From NCBI RefSeq assembly GCF_000313565.1, contig NZ_HE578925.1, forward strand, positions 160,194 to 224,193: 64,000 nucleotides of DNA, given 5' to 3'. The translations under genes and the position numbers were made by a program. Source of the DNA: Dielma fastidiosa. GTDB lineage: Bacteria > Bacillota_I > Bacilli_A > Erysipelotrichales > Erysipelotrichaceae. Each line of letters opens with the position of its first letter. Position 1 is the stretch's first letter. The notes under the pieces are model-generated. The model did not search any database. It was not told the DNA's origin and worked only from the letters and a program-made list of their open reading frames with translations. Positions 61,775 to 64,000 of this stretch are shown here, piece after piece.

Positions 61775-62273
61775 AATTAACAGGTATCAATTCATTTCTT
61801 TTCAGGAAAGCCGTCAGATTTTCAATATCCGTTTTTGTATTTGCTGACCATTCAAAAGTATCTAGGATATCATAACCGCTGTCAAGTTTCTTTACTTTGA
61901 CAATGGCTGGGATACTCTCTATTGAATAGAGATTTTTTATGATTTGATTGTTGTAGGTAGAGGATGAATCTTTATAATTTATTTTATAAATTTCATCGAA
62001 GTGAATTTCACCGTTCTCATTGCTGATCTGCCTAAGCATAACTTCATCAAGATAGATACAATCTTCGTTCTCAGAATCATAGACAAATACATAAATCGTA
62101 TGATCCTCAGCAGCTTCAAATACATCTGTTATTTCACTTTCTTTATAAAGTTTAGCATTTACGACACTTAAATTTACTTTTTGCAGCTTCATGTAAGTAT
62201 ACAGCAAAGATAAGGCGGCAAGGATGGCGAAAATTGCTACTGCGACAGCGGCAATCTTAAGCGTTTTTTTCAT
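61773..62273 (-). CDS. Membrane-anchored thioredoxin-like protein lacking CXXC
   Basis: 166 residues: N-terminal transmembrane helix (about 7-28) and an extracytoplasmic domain with thioredoxin-like features: the strand TIYVFVYDSENEDC (about 59-72), a helix, and IESIPAIVKVKK (about 119-130), a cis-Pro-like loop. Only one Cys is present, where an active thioredoxin would have CXXC, so redox activity is unlikely. A scaffold or bacteriocin-accessory-like role is possible. Transcribed alone on the minus strand. Confidence 0.55.
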   Translation of the reverse strand: MKKTLKIAAVAVAIFAILAALSLLYTYMKLQKVNLSVVNAKLYKESEITDVFEAAEDHTIYVFVYDSENEDCIYLDEVMLRQISNENGEIHFDEIYKINYKDSSSTYNNQIIKNLYSIESIPAIVKVKKLDSGYDILDTFEWSANTKTDIENLTAFLKRNELIPVN

Positions 62274-62381
62274 AATAAATCACCCCGTACTATTTATTTT
62301 AACATAACCAAGATTTTATGACAATAACCCTTAACTTAATGTATAATAGAGGAGACGAAGGTTGGAAGGAATGATTCGCTT

Positions 62382-62831
62382 TTGAAAATACAGAGTAAAT
62401 TAATATCGTTGTTTATGGTCTTGCTGCTGCTGATTCTGATTGTTGTTAATTATGCGCTCAATATCAGCGGGCCGGCTATTAAGGCAGAGGCTGAAGAAAA
62501 ACAGATGATTTTAAAGATACAGGAAGAATACCCGCAGTGTGAGGATTTTTATCGTCATAGTTTTCGTTATGTGACATATTCAGCAGCAGATGCGGAAAAG
62601 ATTTACTGGTTTAATCAGTTTGGCGAGCTGATTCAGTCAAAAACAAAAGCGTCGGCACAAACTACTGAAGCGCTGCGAATCGCGGCTGAATATGGTTTCA
62701 GTGACATTGCGCCGGTTTATGGCTATGGTTATGAAAATGCTGTATATGTATTTGAGCAAAAGGGTACTTATTTGTATCTTGATTATGATACACTTGAAGT
62801 AGTTTATTATATGAAGGAGAAGCTGGTATGA
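62382..62831 (+). CDS. YpmB-like secreted/anchored protein (DUF5590 type)
   Basis: 149 residues: an N-terminal membrane helix (about 7-26) followed by a small extracytoplasmic domain with repeated Tyr-rich strands (YGYGYENAVYVFEQKGTYLYLDYDTLE). Position before dnaD and nth mirrors ypmB in Bacillus, and the sequence type fits. The start is TTG at 62382, downstream of GGAAGGA; the ATG at 62371 runs into a stop after four codons. Overlaps dnaD by four bases. Function unknown. Confidence 0.7.
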   Translation: MKIQSKLISLFMVLLLLILIVVNYALNISGPAIKAEAEEKQMILKIQEEYPQCEDFYRHSFRYVTYSAADAEKIYWFNQFGELIQSKTKASAQTTEALRIAAEYGFSDIAPVYGYGYENAVYVFEQKGTYLYLDYDTLEVVYYMKEKLV

Positions 62832-63361
62832 GCAAATGGTTTGAGAAGGATTACATTGATCGGATCAGTTATATCCTGAGTGAGTTTGAAACGATCAATC
62901 TGAATGCTGAAGAGGGAATGGTTGTTTTGCTGATTCAGTTTTATAATGATCATAAACAGACGATTGAAGCGGCATCTATTGCGCAAAAGCTGAAGGTGGA
63001 TGTGGATCGGATAGATGAAATTATCAATGGTTTAAGTGAGAAGGGATATTTAAAGATCAGTTTTACGAATCGAACTTTAGAATTTAATTTAGATGGTATT
63101 TTTGAACATAGTGAAGAGGCTATGGAGTTTAATGAAACCTTGTTTGAAATGTTTGAGAATGAATTTAAACGGCCTTTGACACAGATTGAACTGCAGCGGT
63201 TAAGTGATTGGATAAAAACTTATGAATTGAAATTAATCAGTTATGCGCTTCGAGAGGCTTCAATTAATAAAAAATGGAGCTTTGACTACATCGATAAAAT
63301 TCTTTATGAATGGCAGCGCAAGGGGATTACAGCTGAGAAATATGAAAGTGGGGATAAATAA
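62828..63361 (+). CDS. dnaD: DnaD-type primosome protein
   Basis: 177 residues. The N-terminal winged helix (about 20-95) is followed by the DnaD/DnaB2 domain (about 110-170) with its YxxxIxxxW pattern seen as YIDKILYEWQRKGI. DnaD helps load DnaC helicase at replication origins and restart sites in Firmicutes. The last base is shared with nth (TAATG). The C-terminal extension seen in Bacillus DnaD is shorter here. Confidence 0.88.
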   Translation: MSKWFEKDYIDRISYILSEFETINLNAEEGMVVLLIQFYNDHKQTIEAASIAQKLKVDVDRIDEIINGLSEKGYLKISFTNRTLEFNLDGIFEHSEEAMEFNETLFEMFENEFKRPLTQIELQRLSDWIKTYELKLISYALREASINKKWSFDYIDKILYEWQRKGITAEKYESGDK

Positions 63362-63993
63362 TGACAACGGATGAAATACTTGATGAACTTGAATTGATTT
63401 TTCCAAATGCTGAATGTGAATTGATTCATAAAAATGCGTATGAATTATTGATTGCTGTAATTTTATCCGCGCAGACAACCGATGTGTCAGTGAATAAGAT
63501 TACACCCGCCTTGTTTGAGCGCTTTCCAACCCCACAGCTATTGGCGAAGGCTGAGCTTAGTGAGATTGAGCCATACATTCATTCAATTGGTCTCTACCGC
63601 AATAAGGCGCGTTCAATCAAGGGCTGCGCTGCTGCGTTAGTAGAGAAGCATCAAGGCATAGTGCCTTCGACTATGAAAGAATTGACTGCTTTGCCTGGCT
63701 GCGGAAGAAAAACGGCAAATGTCGTGCTCAGCGTTGCTTTTAATGTACCGGCCATTGCTGTTGATACCCATGTTGAACGGGTAAGCAAACGACTGGGATT
63801 AGCGAAACCGGATGACAGTGTGCTTGAAGTAGAGAAAAAATTAAAACGTAAGATTAAAAGAGAACGCTGGAATAAGAGTCATCATTTATTTATCTTCTTT
63901 GGCAGATATTTATGTATGGCGCGAAATCCTCAATGTGAGCGCTGTCCATTTCAGTCAATATGTAAACGAAAAAAAATTGAAGCTGTCAGTTAG
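63361..63993 (+). CDS. nth: Endonuclease III
   Basis: 210-residue base-excision-repair glycosylase/AP lyase for oxidised pyrimidines. The helix-hairpin-helix LPGCGRKTANVVLS carries the catalytic Lys (about residue 117), VDTHVERVSKRLGL the catalytic Asp (about 135), and the C-terminal CMARNPQCERCPFQSIC binds the [4Fe-4S] cluster (C-x6-C-x2-C-x5-C). dnaD-nth order is as in Bacillus. The gene is complete just inside the window end. Confidence 0.95.
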   Translation: MTTDEILDELELIFPNAECELIHKNAYELLIAVILSAQTTDVSVNKITPALFERFPTPQLLAKAELSEIEPYIHSIGLYRNKARSIKGCAAALVEKHQGIVPSTMKELTALPGCGRKTANVVLSVAFNVPAIAVDTHVERVSKRLGLAKPDDSVLEVEKKLKRKIKRERWNKSHHLFIFFGRYLCMARNPQCERCPFQSICKRKKIEAVS

Positions 63994-64000
63994 CTGATCA

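Overview
The window is a contiguous stretch of chromosome from a low-to-moderate GC Gram-positive bacterium. The likeliest placement is Firmicutes, near the Erysipelotrichaceae. This rests on gene order (nusA-ylxR-ylxQ-infB-rbfA; plsY/parE-parC; yqeG-yqeH-yhbY-nadD-rsfS; ypmB-like-dnaD-nth), strong AGGAGG ribosome binding sites, many mannose-type PTS genes, an [FeFe]-hydrogenase (anaerobe), a SigK-type sporulation sigma factor and a NadD-YqeK fusion. The species cannot be named from sequence alone. No rRNA, tRNA, CRISPR array, transposase or integrase was seen, and there is no gene-free stretch over 300 bases.

Layout. 1-2955: translation/ribosome maturation operon (3' end of nusA, rnpM/ylxR, ylxQ, infB, rbfA). 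2969-9620: housekeeping and envelope genes (ABC-F ATPase, two membrane proteins, peptidoglycan-binding protein, small thioredoxin-fold protein, VanW-like protein, lipid kinase, NfeD/SPFH pair). 9764-14432: a four-gene hydrogen/redox cassette (group B-like [FeFe]-hydrogenase, [2Fe-2S] protein, PAS-linked sensory hydrogenase homologue, SpoIIE-type phosphatase). 14491-15849: small hypothetical, YneF-like protein, GT51 transglycosylase. 15865-22541: first amino-sugar system, with a frameshifted PTS regulator, mannose-family EIIA-B-C-D, nagA and a ChbG/YdjC deacetylase. 22556-26173: heterodimeric ABC exporter. 26139-32665: second, AT-rich amino-sugar PTS module (EIIB-C-D-A, ChbG-like, Nif3-like, divergent regulator) bounded by a 35-bp direct repeat. 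32712-38543: GGDEF/EAL protein, degenerate UvrD-like protein, ECF-like sigma factor, DUF2461 protein. 38545-43716: plsY opposite parE-parC. 43719-48870: YjzC-like protein, two choline-binding-repeat/CAP proteins, RluD-type synthase, oxidoreductase, unknown protein. 48854-54381: sigK and the yqeG-to-mtnN operon. 54480-59767: LicR-type regulator with a cellobiose-type PTS and a GH1 phospho-beta-glucosidase. 59828-64000: MerR regulator with serine hydrolase, anchored thioredoxin-like protein, YpmB-like, DnaD and endonuclease III.

How it fits together. Three PTS systems (two mannose-family, one lactose/cellobiose-family), each with its own regulator and sugar-processing enzymes, suggest a gut-type anaerobe living on amino-sugar oligosaccharides and beta-glucosides. 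The hydrogen cassette would handle or sense the redox state of that fermentation. The most unusual observation is that the second mannose-type module lies between two near-identical copies of the ABC-exporter 3' end plus its terminator, as expected of an acquired cassette. It carries a ChbG homologue without the expected metal-binding histidines and a regulator that appears to be translated from a leaderless mRNA, while the regulator of the sister module is frameshifted.
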